64,000 nt of DNA from Alphaproteobacteria bacterium (GTDB taxonomy: Bacteria; Pseudomonadota; Alphaproteobacteria; Caulobacterales; Maricaulaceae), in contig WGNG01000004.1 in NCBI GenBank assembly GCA_016124675.1, forward strand, positions 62,001 through 126,000. The letters run 5' to 3'. Under the pieces are notes generated by a model. The model searched no databases, was not told the origin of the DNA, and was given only the letters and a program-made list of their open reading frames with translations. Positions 51,472-60,938 of this stretch are shown here, piece after piece. The stretch's first letter is position 1. The number at the start of each line of letters is the position of its first letter. Position numbers and translations under genes: made by a program.

Positions 51472-53070
51472 ATGGAGCGCTTCGCCCGCCTGCTCGACAC
51501 GCTGGCCTTCACCCCGCAGCGGACCGCCAAGCTTCGCGCGCTGGAGGTGTATTTCGGGCAGACGCCAGACCCGGAGCGGGGCCTGGCGCTGGCGGCGCTC
51601 ACAGGCGCGCTGGCGTTTCGCGGCGCCAAGGCGGGGGTGATCCGGGCGCTGGCGGCGCAGCGCACCGACCCGGTCCTGTTCGCCCTGTCCTATGACTATG
51701 TCGGAGACCTCGCCGAAACCGTGGCGCTGATCTGGACCGTGCGGCCCGGCGCCAACCGGGCGCCCGATCTGGCCGAGGTGATCGACACCCTGCAAACCAT
51801 TACCCGGGCGCAGGCGCCGGCGCAGATCGAGGCCTGGCTGGATGCGCTGGACGCCACCGGGCGCTGGGCGCTCTTGAAACTGGTGACAGGCGGGCTGCGC
51901 GTGGGCGTCTCCGCGCGCCTGGCGAAAACCGCGCTGGCGCAATATGGCGCCATGCCGGTCAATGAGATCGAGGAAATCTGGCACGGGCTGGAACCGCCCT
52001 ATGAAAGCCTGTTCGCCTGGCTGGACGGCAAGGCGCCCCGCCCCGAGAGCGCCGCGAAAGCCCCCTTCCGCCCGGTCATGCTGTCCCATCCGGTGGAGCC
52101 GCGCGATCTGGGGGCGCTGGCGCCGCAGGACGTGCAGGCGGAATGGAAGTGGGACGGCATACGCGTGCAGGCGGTGAGCGAGGGCGGGGTGCGCCGGCTC
52201 TACACCCGCACGGGCGACGATATCTCCCACACGTTTCCCGATGTGCTGGCGGCGCTTGATTTTGACGGCGCGATCGATGGCGAGCTGCTGGTGCGCGGGA
52301 GCGATGGCGGGCCGGCGCCTTTCAGTGCTCTGCAGCAGCGCCTGAACCGCAAGACCGTGTCAAAGGCTCAGATGGCGCGCCACCCGGCCTTTGTCCGCGC
52401 CTATGATCTTCTGGTGGAGGGTGAGGCGGATTTGCGCGCGCTGCCGTTTGCACAGCGCCGGGTGCGGCTGGAGGCATTGGTGGCGGGCCTAGGCTCGGAC
52501 CGGATCGATCTGTCGGCGCCCATTGCTTTTGACAGCTGGGACGCGCTGGACACGCTGCGCGCGAGCCCGCCCCACGCCCATGCCGAGGGCGTGATGATCA
52601 AGCGCCTGGCCGGTCCCTACCTGCCCGGACGTCCCCGCGGGGAATGGTTCAAGTGGAAGCGCGATCCGTTCCTGGTGGACGCCGTGCTGATGTACGCCCA
52701 GCGCGGCCACGGCAAGCGGTCGAGTTATTATTCCGACTTCACCTTCGGCGTCTGGCGCGCGGGCGGGGACGGTGAGGTGCTGACCCCCGTGGGCAAGGCG
52801 TATTTCGGCTTCACCGACGCGGAACTCAAACAGCTCGACGCGTTTGTGAAGGCGCATACCGTGGAGCGCTTCGGGCCCGTGCGGGCGGTGCAGGCGGGGC
52901 GGGAGTTCGGCCTGGTGCTGGAGGTCGCGTTCGAGGGGCTCAACCGCTCGCCGCGCCACAAATCCGGGATCGCCATGCGCTTTCCGCGCATCCACCGCAT
53001 CCGCTGGGACAAGCCCGCGGCGGAGGCCGACCGGCTGGAGACGCTGGAGGCGATGCTGGGGGATGGGTGA
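51472..53070 (+). CDS. ATP-dependent DNA ligase
   Basis: A 532-residue ATP-dependent ligase. N-terminal alpha-helical ligase domain (residues 1-190), then the adenylation core with the AMP-accepting Lys226 in EWKWDGIRV, GELLVRG, EGVMIKRL and WFKWKRDP, and an OB-fold end (FGLVLEVAFEGLNRSPRHKSGIAMRFPRI). This type occurs in alphaproteobacteria in addition to the NAD-dependent LigA and is often beside a lhr helicase and a metallo-beta-lactamase exonuclease; those partners are not here. Role in a repair pathway is inferred. Confidence 0.94.
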   Translation: MERFARLLDTLAFTPQRTAKLRALEVYFGQTPDPERGLALAALTGALAFRGAKAGVIRALAAQRTDPVLFALSYDYVGDLAETVALIWTVRPGANRAPDLAEVIDTLQTITRAQAPAQIEAWLDALDATGRWALLKLVTGGLRVGVSARLAKTALAQYGAMPVNEIEEIWHGLEPPYESLFAWLDGKAPRPESAAKAPFRPVMLSHPVEPRDLGALAPQDVQAEWKWDGIRVQAVSEGGVRRLYTRTGDDISHTFPDVLAALDFDGAIDGELLVRGSDGGPAPFSALQQRLNRKTVSKAQMARHPAFVRAYDLLVEGEADLRALPFAQRRVRLEALVAGLGSDRIDLSAPIAFDSWDALDTLRASPPHAHAEGVMIKRLAGPYLPGRPRGEWFKWKRDPFLVDAVLMYAQRGHGKRSSYYSDFTFGVWRAGGDGEVLTPVGKAYFGFTDAELKQLDAFVKAHTVERFGPVRAVQAGREFGLVLEVAFEGLNRSPRHKSGIAMRFPRIHRIRWDKPAAEADRLETLEAMLGDG

Positions 53071-53207
53071 GGGGGCATCTCCAGATTCTGCTTTCCCGGA
53101 ATTTGCGCAGCGCTTATCCGGCTCTTACGCCCGGGGATCCATCAGCCTGCGTCCCGCAGCCAATATCGCACAATCGCAATACACAGGGATCCTGACGCGC
53201 CCGCGTT

Positions 53208-53352
53208 CCTGGGACCCCGGCTTGCGCCGGGGAAGCGCGGGGATGGGTGGACGCTTTCCCTCCCCTTTATCGCGAGAGTCCGGCGCGCAGCGCCGGGGGT
53301 GGGGTGAGGCGCCGCCCGATGCAGGCGCCCTTCCAAAAAAGGGGAGGGGACG
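53208..53352. repeat. Repeat cluster: one REP-like unit (family A) and a partial inverted family B element
   Basis: CCCCGGCTTGCGCCGGGG at 53215-53232 is a family A unit (compare 15312 and 62528). From about 53255 to 53352 runs a partial, inverted copy of the family B element, from TTTCCCTCCCC to AAAGGGGAGGGG. The flanking gene-free region 53071-53455 holds nothing else I can identify apart from the terminator. Confidence 0.75.
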
Positions 53353-53391
53353 AGGCCGCCTTGTCTGCCCGTGGCGCGCGCGGTGAGAACC

Positions 53392-53426
53392 AAAGAGAAA
53401 GCCCCGGCGCGTCACCGCGCCGGGGC
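53392..53426 (-). terminator. Rho-independent terminator of the beta-oxidation operon
   Basis: An 11-base-pair stem (GCCCCGGCGCG / CGCGCCGGGGC) with a TCAC loop at 53401-53426. On the minus strand it is followed by TTTCTCTTTGG. It lies about 30 bases after the fadJ-like stop. Confidence 0.85.
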
Positions 53427-53455
53427 TCTTCAGTCACAGAATCAAACCCTGAGCC

Positions 53456-55654
53456 CTAAGCCGCCTGCCTGGGAGCAAACTGGCCGTAGAACGTCTCGCC
53501 CCTGGCCGCCATGTCGCGCAGCAGGTTCGGGACCTCGAACGGCTTTCCGTATTTGGCTTTCAGCTCATCGGCGCGCTTGACGAAGGCCGCCGCGCCCACC
53601 GTGTCGATGAAGGACAGGACGCCGCCGGTATAGGGCGCAAAGCCCCAGCCCAGGATGGAGCCGACATCGGCTTCGCGCGGGTCGGCGACGATGCCTTCTT
53701 CCATGGTGCGGGCCGCCTCGATGGCTTGCGCGTAGAGGATGCGGTCCCTGATCTCGTCCACAGTCGGCTGCTGGCCGTCGCCGAGAACAGCGCCGTTAGG
53801 GGCGAACTGGCCGAGCTCGTCCCACAGACGCTTGGACTTGCCCTCATAGACGTAGAAGCCCTTGGCGTTCTTGCGGCCATAGCGGCCGAGCTCGTACATT
53901 TTTTCGATGACGCGCGCGTTGGGCGTGTCCTCGAATTTGTCGCCCAGATCCTTCTTGGTCTGCTGGAGCACCTTGTAGCCCAGATCAATGGCCACCTCGT
54001 CCTGCAACGAGAGCGGGCCGACCGGCATGCCGGCCATGCGCGCGCCATTCTCGATCAGGGCGGGCTTCACGCCCTCGGTGAGCATGTACATGCCCTGCTC
54101 GATGAAGCGCATGACGCAGCGATTGGCGTAGAAGCCGCGCGTGTCCGACACCACGATCGGGGTCTTCTTGATCTTGGAGACGAAATCGATGGCGCGCGAC
54201 ACCGCCGCATCGCCGGTCTTCTCGCCCACGATCAGTTCCACCAGCATCATCTTGTCGACCGGCGAGAAGAAGTGGATGCCGATGAAGTTTTCCGGCCGCG
54301 ATGAGGCTTGCGCCAGCGAGGTGATCGGAATGGTGGAGGTGTTGGACCCGAAAATGGCGTCCTTGGGCAGGTGCTCTTCAGCCGCCCTGGTGATCTGGTG
54401 CTTCAGCTCGGAGTTTTCGAACACCGCTTCCACCACCAGGTCCACGTCCTTAAGGTGCGTGTAATCGGTGGTCGCGGTGACCCGATCGCCCATGGCTTTC
54501 GCCTTGGCTTCGGACAGCTTGCCGCGCTGCACGCCCTTGGCGAAATGGTCGAGCACGTGCTGCTTGCCCTTGTCGGCGCCCTCCTGGTCGCGGTCGATCA
54601 GCACCACGTCGATGCCGGCCTGGGCCGACACAAGGGCCACGCCCGCACCCATGAAGCCCGCGCCGATGACGGCGATCTTGCGGATGTCGGATTTCGACTG
54701 GCCCGCCGGGCGGCGGCCGCCCTTTTCCAGCGCCTGCTTGGAGAGGAAGAGCGAGCGGATCATGTTGCGGCTTTCAGGCCGCATCAGGAGCTTGGTGAAA
54801 TACCGGCTCTCGATGCGCAGCGCCGCGTCCATGGGCAGCTGGAGCCCTTCATAGACGCACGACAGGATATAGCGCTGGGCCGGGTAATTGCCGTAGGTCT
54901 CTTTGAGGAGCATGGGGCTCGCCGCGCCGAACACCTGCATGCCCTGGGGGTGGTAGGGTCCGCCGCCGGGGATTTTGAACTTGTCCTGGTCCCAGGGCTG
55001 TTTGGAGCCCAGCGGATTGGCCTTCACCAGCGCCTTTGCCTTTTCGACGATCTCGGCCACCGGGGCGATCTCGTCGACCACGCCTTGTGCCCTGGCGGTC
55101 TCAGCGTCGAATTGCTGGCCCTGCAGCATGACGGGCGCGGCGTTCATGACGCCGATGAGGCGCGGCAGGCGCTGGGTGCCGCCGCCGCCGGGCAGCACGC
55201 CCACCAGGCTTTCAGGCAGGCCCAGCTTGGCGCCGGTATCGCTGGCCATCACGCGGTAATGGCAGGCCAGCGTCACCTCGAACCCGCCGCCAAGGGCCAG
55301 GCCGTTGATCGCCGCGGCGATCGGCTTGCCGCAGGTCTCCAGCGCCCGCAGCGAGGCGTTGAGCCGGTAGGCGATGTCGAACAGTTTCTGCTTGGCCTCG
55401 TCCTCGGACAGGCCTTTGAGATCGGCCATGCCCGCGCCCAGCTCGGTCAGATCGGCGCCCGCACAGAATGCGGACTTGCCTGACGTGATGACCGCGCCCT
55501 TGATGGCGTCCTCGCCCTGGATGCGCGCGATAATCTGGCCCATCTCGGCCATCACGCTGGCGGACAAGACGTTCATGGACACGTTGGGTGAGTCAAAGGT
55601 GATCAGGGCGATCCCGTCGCCGTCGACCTCGAATTTGAAATGTGTGTAGCTCAT
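53456..55654 (-). CDS. fadJ: Fatty acid oxidation complex alpha subunit (enoyl-CoA hydratase / 3-hydroxyacyl-CoA dehydrogenase)
   Basis: A 732-residue bifunctional beta-oxidation enzyme. The N-terminal crotonase domain has SAFCAGADLTELG and AINGLALGGGFEVTLACHYRV with LGLPESLVGVLPGGGGTQRL. The dehydrogenase part begins IAVIGAGFMGAGVALVSAQAGIDVVLID and includes SNTSTIPITSLA and IGIHFFSPVDKMMLVE with the catalytic His. It is downstream of the thiolase and a small membrane protein on the same strand. The symbol fadJ versus fadB cannot be decided by reading. Confidence 0.94.
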   Translation of the reverse strand: MSYTHFKFEVDGDGIALITFDSPNVSMNVLSASVMAEMGQIIARIQGEDAIKGAVITSGKSAFCAGADLTELGAGMADLKGLSEDEAKQKLFDIAYRLNASLRALETCGKPIAAAINGLALGGGFEVTLACHYRVMASDTGAKLGLPESLVGVLPGGGGTQRLPRLIGVMNAAPVMLQGQQFDAETARAQGVVDEIAPVAEIVEKAKALVKANPLGSKQPWDQDKFKIPGGGPYHPQGMQVFGAASPMLLKETYGNYPAQRYILSCVYEGLQLPMDAALRIESRYFTKLLMRPESRNMIRSLFLSKQALEKGGRRPAGQSKSDIRKIAVIGAGFMGAGVALVSAQAGIDVVLIDRDQEGADKGKQHVLDHFAKGVQRGKLSEAKAKAMGDRVTATTDYTHLKDVDLVVEAVFENSELKHQITRAAEEHLPKDAIFGSNTSTIPITSLAQASSRPENFIGIHFFSPVDKMMLVELIVGEKTGDAAVSRAIDFVSKIKKTPIVVSDTRGFYANRCVMRFIEQGMYMLTEGVKPALIENGARMAGMPVGPLSLQDEVAIDLGYKVLQQTKKDLGDKFEDTPNARVIEKMYELGRYGRKNAKGFYVYEGKSKRLWDELGQFAPNGAVLGDGQQPTVDEIRDRILYAQAIEAARTMEEGIVADPREADVGSILGWGFAPYTGGVLSFIDTVGAAAFVKRADELKAKYGKPFEVPNLLRDMAARGETFYGQFAPRQAA

Positions 55655-55914
55655 TGGGAGTTCTCCTCCTTTGATGCGTCCGTGCCGGGCGCATCCGGTG
55701 AATTCTGTTTCGATTTGGTCCGGGAGGCGCCGAAGGCCGGGGCCAGCGCAACACCGAAGGCGACGCCAAAGGCGAGACCGAGCGCGATGTCGTCGAACGC
55801 CACGCCGATCGCGACGCCGATCGCCATGCCGGCGCCGATACCGATCGGCAAGCCTGCCACAAAGGCAGTCTGACCTGTCTTGGCTTCTTCGCGCTTGCCC
55901 CCGCCTTCGGCCAT
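55651..55914 (-). CDS. Small glycine-zipper membrane protein in the beta-oxidation operon
   Basis: An 87-residue protein with a hydrophobic core in which Gly recurs every few residues (LPIGIGAGMAIGVAIGVAFDDIALGLAFGVAFGVALAP), a glycine-zipper pattern that could form a membrane hairpin, between charged ends. No family is recognised. It lies between thiolase and fadJ, with five bases and a four-base overlap to its neighbours, so it is clearly part of the operon. Confidence 0.75.
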   Translation of the reverse strand: MAEGGGKREEAKTGQTAFVAGLPIGIGAGMAIGVAIGVAFDDIALGLAFGVAFGVALAPAFGASRTKSKQNSPDAPGTDASKEENSQ

Positions 55915-55918
55915 CGGC

Positions 55919-57127
55919 CTAAACCCGCTCGATGATCGTTGCGGTGCCCATGCCGCCGCCGACGCAGAGCGTGGCCAGCGCCGTGCCCTTGCCGGTGCGC
56001 TCCAGCTCGTCGAGCAGCGTGCCCAGGATCATGGCCCCGGTGGCGCCCAGCGGATGGCCCAGCGCGATGGCGCCGCCATTGACGTTGACCTTGTCGTGGG
56101 GGACGCCGAGATCTTCCATGAAGCGCAGCACCACCGCGGCGAAGGCTTCATTCATCTCGTAAAGATCAATGTCCTTCTCGCTCATGCCGGCTTTCTTCAG
56201 CGCCTTGCGCGCCGAGGGGGCCGGGCCGGTGAGCATGATGGTCGGCTCCGACCCGATGGAGGCCATGGAGCGGATGCGCGCGCGGGGCTTCAGGCCCAGC
56301 CGCTCGCCCATTTCCCTGGTGCCCACCAGGATGGCTGCGGCGCCGTCCACGATCCCGGACGAGTTACCGGCATGGTGGACGAAATTGATCGTCTCAAGGT
56401 CCGGGTATCGCTGGATCGCCACCTTGTCGAGGCCGACAAAGGCCGCCAGGTCGGCAAAGGCGGGCTTCAGGCTCGCCAGCGACTGCATGTCGGTGCCCGG
56501 GCGCATGTATTCGTCATGGTCAAGCTGGGTCAGGCCCAGCTGGTTCTTCACCGGCACCACGCCCTTGCTGAAGCGGCCCTCTTTCCAGGCCCGCTCGGCG
56601 CGCTTCTGGCTCTCCACGGCATAGGCGTCCACATCATCGCGGCTATAGCCGTATTTCGACGCGATCAGATCGGCCGAAATGCCCTGGGGCACGAAGTAAT
56701 GGTCGAACGCCATTTCCGGGTCGACCACCATGGCGCCGCCATCGGAGCCCATGGGCACGCGGCTCATGGCCTCCACCCCGCCGCCAATGGCCATGTCCGC
56801 CTCGCCGGACATGACTTTCGCGGCGGCCAGGTTCACCGCTTCCAGCCCCGAGGCGCAGAACCGGTTGACCTGAAAGCCCGAAACGGACTCCGCATAGCCT
56901 GCATTCAGGGCCGCCGCGCGCGCGATATTGGCGCCCTGCTCGCCCACCGGCGACACGCAGCCCATCACCACATCATCAATGACGCTGGTGTCGAGATGAT
57001 TGCGGTCCCGGATCGCTTCCAGCTGCTGGGTCGCCAGCTGCAGCGCCGTGATCTCGTGCAGCGATCCGTTCTTCTTGCCCCTGCCGCGCGGCGTGCGGCA
57101 GGCGTCATAGATGTAAGCGTCGGTCAT
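55919..57127 (-). CDS. fadA: Acetyl-CoA C-acyltransferase (thiolase)
   Basis: A 402-residue thiolase that carries out the last beta-oxidation step. The nucleophilic Cys91 lies in [16 protein letters not shown]; the [22 protein letters not shown] and LCVGGGMG motifs complete the active site. It is in an operon with the fadJ-like gene and shares ATGA overlap with the upstream DUF559 gene. Biosynthetic versus degradative use is decided here by context (acyl-CoA dehydrogenases and hydratase nearby). Confidence 0.93.
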   Translation of the reverse strand: MTDAYIYDACRTPRGRGKKNGSLHEITALQLATQQLEAIRDRNHLDTSVIDDVVMGCVSPVGEQGANIARAAALNAGYAESVSGFQVNRFCASGLEAVNLAAAKVMSGEADMAIGGGVEAMSRVPMGSDGGAMVVDPEMAFDHYFVPQGISADLIASKYGYSRDDVDAYAVESQKRAERAWKEGRFSKGVVPVKNQLGLTQLDHDEYMRPGTDMQSLASLKPAFADLAAFVGLDKVAIQRYPDLETINFVHHAGNSSGIVDGAAAILVGTREMGERLGLKPRARIRSMASIGSEPTIMLTGPAPSARKALKKAGMSEKDIDLYEMNEAFAAVVLRFMEDLGVPHDKVNVNGGAIALGHPLGATGAMILGTLLDELERTGKGTALATLCVGGGMGTATIIERV

Positions 57128-57570
57128 AAACTCAGTCTCCCGTTGGAATCAAAGGATCCGGCGTCAGTTTTCCTCCCCCGCTTGCGGGGGAGGTGTCCCG
57201 GAGCATGCTCCGGGACGGAGGGGGGAAGCGCGGCAATGATCGTTTCCAGAACCCCGTCCAGATTGTCGTAAACGTCATTGTTCCAGACGCGCAGTTCGTG
57301 AAAGCCGCGCGCACGGATGAAAGCGGTGCGTCGTTGATCGCGGGCCAGTTCGGCTGACCGCCAGTGCGTTTCACCATCGATTTCAATTGTGAGCCTGGCG
57401 GGCAAGCAAGCGAAATCCACCACATAGGGACCGATCGGGTGCTGGCGCCGGAAGCGCACGCCGTTGAGGCGGCCCGACTTCAGCCGCGACCACAAAATGG
57501 TCTCTGCATTGGTCAGGCGCTGGCGCAGATGGCGCGCAAACGGCCGCGACCTCGCCTCTCCTTCACGCAT
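57124..57570 (-). CDS. DUF559 endonuclease-fold protein with repeat-encoded tail
   Basis: A 148-residue protein of the DUF559 family (restriction-endonuclease-like fold, related to Vsr): [57 protein letters not shown] and [25 protein letters not shown]. The D..E.D residues of the nuclease core appear in VDFAC and IEIDG. The last 30 or so residues ([18 protein letters not shown]) are encoded by a palindromic repeat and are probably not part of the original fold. It overlaps the thiolase start and is surrounded by repeats. Confidence 0.85.
   Translation of the reverse strand: MREGEARSRPFARHLRQRLTNAETILWSRLKSGRLNGVRFRRQHPIGPYVVDFACLPARLTIEIDGETHWRSAELARDQRRTAFIRARGFHELRVWNNDVYDNLDGVLETIIAALPPSVPEHAPGHLPRKRGRKTDAGSFDSNGRLSL
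57168..57228. repeat. Family C palindromic repeat inside the DUF559 gene
   Basis: TTTTCCTCCCCCGCTTGCGG starts the element, followed by a second dyad (GTCCCGGAGCATGCTCCGGGAC) and GGAGGGGGGAAG. It lies wholly within the 3' end of the DUF559 reading frame. Related copies occur upstream at 57593-57823. Confidence 0.85.
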
Positions 57571-57592
57571 GGCAGCCTCCGTTCATACGGCG

Positions 57593-57823
57593 CATCCCCC
57601 CTCCGTCTGGCGCTACGCGCCAGCCACCTCCCCCGCAAGCGGTGGAGGAAAGAAGATCGCCTTCGCCGCCAGACCCTTTCCTCCCCCGTTTACGGGGGAG
57701 GTGTCCCGGGCGCAGCCCGAGGCCGAGGGGGGGAAGCGGCGGAACGATCATCCTGAAACCTCGCAGAAGCGTCATCCCCCCTCCGTCCGCTTCGCGGACA
57801 CCGCCCCCGCAAGCGGGGGAGGA
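57593..57823. repeat. Three tandem-spaced family C palindromic repeats
   Basis: Copies at about 57593-57652, 57677-57736 and 57772-57823, each with a CCTCCCCCG...CGGGGGAGG hairpin and a second variable dyad; the first and third are in one orientation, the second in the other. They fill most of the 280 bases between the DUF559 gene and the acyl-CoA dehydrogenase gene. Confidence 0.85.
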
Positions 57824-57852
57824 CGAGGTGCGAATGTTCTTATCCACCACGA

Positions 57853-59019
57853 TCACAGCGTCCTTGCGATCAGCACTTTCATGATCTCGTTGGTGCCGCC
57901 ATAGATGCGCTGGACGCGCGCGTCGCGCCACATGCGGGCGATCGGATATTCATTCATGAAGCCGTAGCCGCCATGGAGCTGGACGCATTCGTCCACCAGC
58001 TCGCACTGGATGTCGGTGACCCAGTATTTGGCCATGGAGGCCGTGGCTGCATCCAGCTTGCCGTCGATCAGAAGCTGCGAGCAGTGCTGGCAGAACACCT
58101 CGGCGATGGTGGCTTTGGTCTTGAGCTCGGCGAGCTTGAACTGGGTGTTCTGGAAATCGATGACCGCCTTGCCGAAGGCCTTGCGCTCCTTGACGTAATT
58201 GATCGTCTCGGCCAGCGCCCGCTTCATCATGCCCACGCCCTGCACCGCGATCTGCAGGCGCTCCTGGGGCAATTGCTCCATCAGCTGGACAAAGCCGCGC
58301 CCCTCGTCCTGACCCAGCAGGGCTTCGGCGGGCACCCACATGTCCTCGAAGAACAATTCCGCGGTGTCCTGGGCTTTCAGGCCCACCTTGTCGAGATTGC
58401 GGCCGCGCCGGAAGCCGTCCAGCCCGTCGGTTTCGATGAGGAAGAGCGAGGTGCCTTTCGCCCCGGCCCTGGGGTCGGTCTTGGCCACCAGAACGATGAG
58501 ATTGGCCGTGCCGCCATTGGTGATGAAGGTCTTGGAGCCATTGATGCGATAGCCATTGCCATCGCGCACGGCCGTGGTCTTCACGCCCTGCAGGTCCGAG
58601 CCTGCGCCGGGCTCGGTCATGGCGATGGCGCCGACATACTCGCCGGTCAGCATTTTGGGCAGGATGCGCTGCTTCTGCTCTTCCGAGCCGTAATGCCAGA
58701 CATAGGGAGCCACGATGGAGTTATGCAAAGACGCGCCCCAGCCGTCCACGCCCAGCTCCGCCACCGCCATGTGGAAGGCGTAGTCATGGCGCCAGTCCCC
58801 GCCCGCACCGCCGTATTCCTCAGGGCAGGCCGGGCACAGCAGGCCCGCTTCGCCCGCCTTGGTCCAGACATCGCGGTCGACCTGGCCCTCTTTCTCCCAG
58901 CGGTCGCCGTGGGGCAGGCATTCCCTGGTCAGGAAGCCGCGCACGGCGTGGTCGAACATGTTCACATCCTCCTGGTCGAGCCAGGCAGGCTTGGGCGTGT
59001 TGAGGATCTGGGCGGTCAT
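57853..59019 (-). CDS. Acyl-CoA dehydrogenase 1
   Basis: A 388-residue flavoenzyme that introduces the alpha-beta double bond in acyl-CoA. Motifs: GAIAMTEPGAGSDLQGVKT (FAD/substrate), KTFITNGGTANLIVLVAKTD, and the end RDARVQRIYGGTNEIMKVLIARTL, with the catalytic Glu expected at the GGTNEI-adjacent position typical for short/long-chain types. Chain-length preference cannot be read. It follows acyl-CoA dehydrogenase 2 by about 30 bases on the same strand. Confidence 0.94.
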   Translation of the reverse strand: MTAQILNTPKPAWLDQEDVNMFDHAVRGFLTRECLPHGDRWEKEGQVDRDVWTKAGEAGLLCPACPEEYGGAGGDWRHDYAFHMAVAELGVDGWGASLHNSIVAPYVWHYGSEEQKQRILPKMLTGEYVGAIAMTEPGAGSDLQGVKTTAVRDGNGYRINGSKTFITNGGTANLIVLVAKTDPRAGAKGTSLFLIETDGLDGFRRGRNLDKVGLKAQDTAELFFEDMWVPAEALLGQDEGRGFVQLMEQLPQERLQIAVQGVGMMKRALAETINYVKERKAFGKAVIDFQNTQFKLAELKTKATIAEVFCQHCSQLLIDGKLDAATASMAKYWVTDIQCELVDECVQLHGGYGFMNEYPIARMWRDARVQRIYGGTNEIMKVLIARTL

Positions 59020-59050
59020 GGTCGTGTCTCCAGTCTGCCGGGAAGCCGGG

Positions 59051-60838
59051 CTAGAAGGCTTCGGCGTCGAGCGCCATCAGGGACGATGCGCCGCTTTCGA
59101 TGCGCGCCAGATGGGCGTCCGCGTCGGGCAGCCAGCGCTCGACGAAGTATTGCGCGGTGACGAGCTTGGACTTGTAGATCGGATCGCTGTCACCAGCTGC
59201 CACCCGCGCCGCGGCGACCTTGGCCATCTTCGCCCATTTCCAGGCAAAGCAGGTCAGGCCGAACAGGTGCAGGTAGTCGGTCGAGGCCGCGCCGGCATTG
59301 TCGAAGTTCTCCAGCCCCTTCTCCACCAGCCAGTTGGTGGCGCGCTTGAGCTTGGCAGTGACCGCTTCCAGCCCCTCCACAGACGACGCGATGGCTGTGT
59401 CGCCCTTGTTCTCGGCGACGAAGGCGTCGAGCGCCGCGAAGAAATTATTGATCGGGCGCATGCCGTTCATGGCCAGCTTGCGGCCCACCAGATCGAGCGC
59501 CTGCACGCCATTGGTGCCTTCATAGATCAGGGTGATGCGCGCATCACGCAGGAGCTGGGACATGCCCCACTCCTCGGTGAAGCCCGACCCGCCATGGATC
59601 TGCAGGCCCTTGGAGACGCTGTCATAACCCTTGTCGGTGAGATAGGCTTTGATCACCGGGGTCAGCAGCGCCATGTAGTCGCCTGCGGTTTCGCGCGCCT
59701 TCGCGTCCTCGCCGCGGTGCTCGAGGTCGCCCTGCAGCGCGGTCCAGTAGGCCAGCGCCCGCGCGCCCTCCACGAAGACTTTCTGGTCCATCAGCATGCG
59801 CCGCACGTCCGGGTGCACGATGATCGGATCGGCCGGGCCGTCGGGATTTTTCGGCCCCGTCAGCGAGCGGCCCTGGAGGCGCTCCTTGGCGAAGCTGAGC
59901 GAGAACTGATAGGCGGTTTCGGCCAGGCCCAGACCCTGCAGGCCCACGCCCAGGCGCGCCTCGTTCATCATGACGAACATGATGCGCAGGCCCTTGTTCT
60001 CCTCGCCCACCAGCCAGCCGGTGGCCTCGTCATAATCCATCACGCAGGTGGCATTGCCGTGGATGCCCATCTTGTGCTCCAGCCCGCCGCACTGAAGCGT
60101 ATTGCGCTGGCCGGGCGCGCCGTTGTCATCGGGGATGAATTTGGGCACCACGAAGAGCGAAATGCCCTTCACGCCGGCCGGCGCGCCTTCAATGCGGGCC
60201 AGCACCAGGTGGACGATATTCTGCGACAGGCCGTGCTCGCCGGCCGAGATCCAGATCTTCTGTCCGGTGATGCGGTAGGAGCCGTCGCCATTGGGCACGG
60301 CCTTGGTGCGCAGCATGCCCAGATCCGTGCCGCAATGGGGCTCGGTCAGATTCATCGTGCCCGACCATTCGCCCGAAATCATCCTGGGCAGGTAGAGCGC
60401 CTTCTGCTCATCCGAGCCGCCCACCACCAGCGCATGCACCGCGCCGCCGGTGAGGCCCGGATACATGCCGAACGCCATGTTGGCGCTGGTCACCATCTCG
60501 TTGAAGGCGAGGTTGAGATAATGCGGCAGGCCCTGGCCGCCATATTTCGGATCGCCCGAAATCGCCGTCCAGCCGCCCTCGGTCATCTGGGCGTAGGCGT
60601 CCTTGAAGCCGTCCGGCGTCGTCACGACACCGTCTTTGAGCGTGCAGCCCTGCACGTCGCCGGTCTTGTTCAGCGGCGCCAGCACGTTCTCGCACAGCTT
60701 GGCGCCCTCTTCCAGAATGGCCTCGACAATGTCGGGCGTGGCGTCGGAAAAGCCGTCAAGATGGCTGTATTGCTGGACATCCAGAAGATCGTTGAGGACG
60801 AATTTCTGGTCACGAAGCGGGGCGCGGTACTGGGGCAT
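59051..60838 (-). CDS. Acyl-CoA dehydrogenase 2 (large, FadE type)
   Basis: A 595-residue acyl-CoA dehydrogenase of the long type with N- and C-terminal extensions: MPQYRAPLRDQKFVLNDLLD (N-terminal ACAD_N_3-like), GTMNLTEPHCGTDLGMLRTKAV, KIWISAGEHGLSQNIVHLVLARIEG, LQIHGGSGFTEEWGMSQLLRDARITLIYEGTNGVQALDLVGRKL, and a C-terminal helical domain. Start at 60838 with GGAGA upstream; the ORF-track start is 13 residues longer. It is 100 bases downstream of the MerR gene and probably in its operon. Confidence 0.94.
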   Translation of the reverse strand: MPQYRAPLRDQKFVLNDLLDVQQYSHLDGFSDATPDIVEAILEEGAKLCENVLAPLNKTGDVQGCTLKDGVVTTPDGFKDAYAQMTEGGWTAISGDPKYGGQGLPHYLNLAFNEMVTSANMAFGMYPGLTGGAVHALVVGGSDEQKALYLPRMISGEWSGTMNLTEPHCGTDLGMLRTKAVPNGDGSYRITGQKIWISAGEHGLSQNIVHLVLARIEGAPAGVKGISLFVVPKFIPDDNGAPGQRNTLQCGGLEHKMGIHGNATCVMDYDEATGWLVGEENKGLRIMFVMMNEARLGVGLQGLGLAETAYQFSLSFAKERLQGRSLTGPKNPDGPADPIIVHPDVRRMLMDQKVFVEGARALAYWTALQGDLEHRGEDAKARETAGDYMALLTPVIKAYLTDKGYDSVSKGLQIHGGSGFTEEWGMSQLLRDARITLIYEGTNGVQALDLVGRKLAMNGMRPINNFFAALDAFVAENKGDTAIASSVEGLEAVTAKLKRATNWLVEKGLENFDNAGAASTDYLHLFGLTCFAWKWAKMAKVAAARVAAGDSDPIYKSKLVTAQYFVERWLPDADAHLARIESGASSLMALDAEAF

Positions 60839-60938
60839 GTCGGTCTCCGGAAAAACTGGGCCGGCGGTCGATGTCATCGGGCCGGCTGCAAGGAAGGCCG
60901 CCAGCCCGGTGCGGGTCTGGCGTGAACGGTATCGGGCG

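Noticed and set aside
57840-57848. DnaA box (TTATCCACC)
   Set aside because: It lies at the very end of an acyl-CoA dehydrogenase region beside repeats, is a one-mismatch site and has no second box or AT-rich region, so an origin is not supported.
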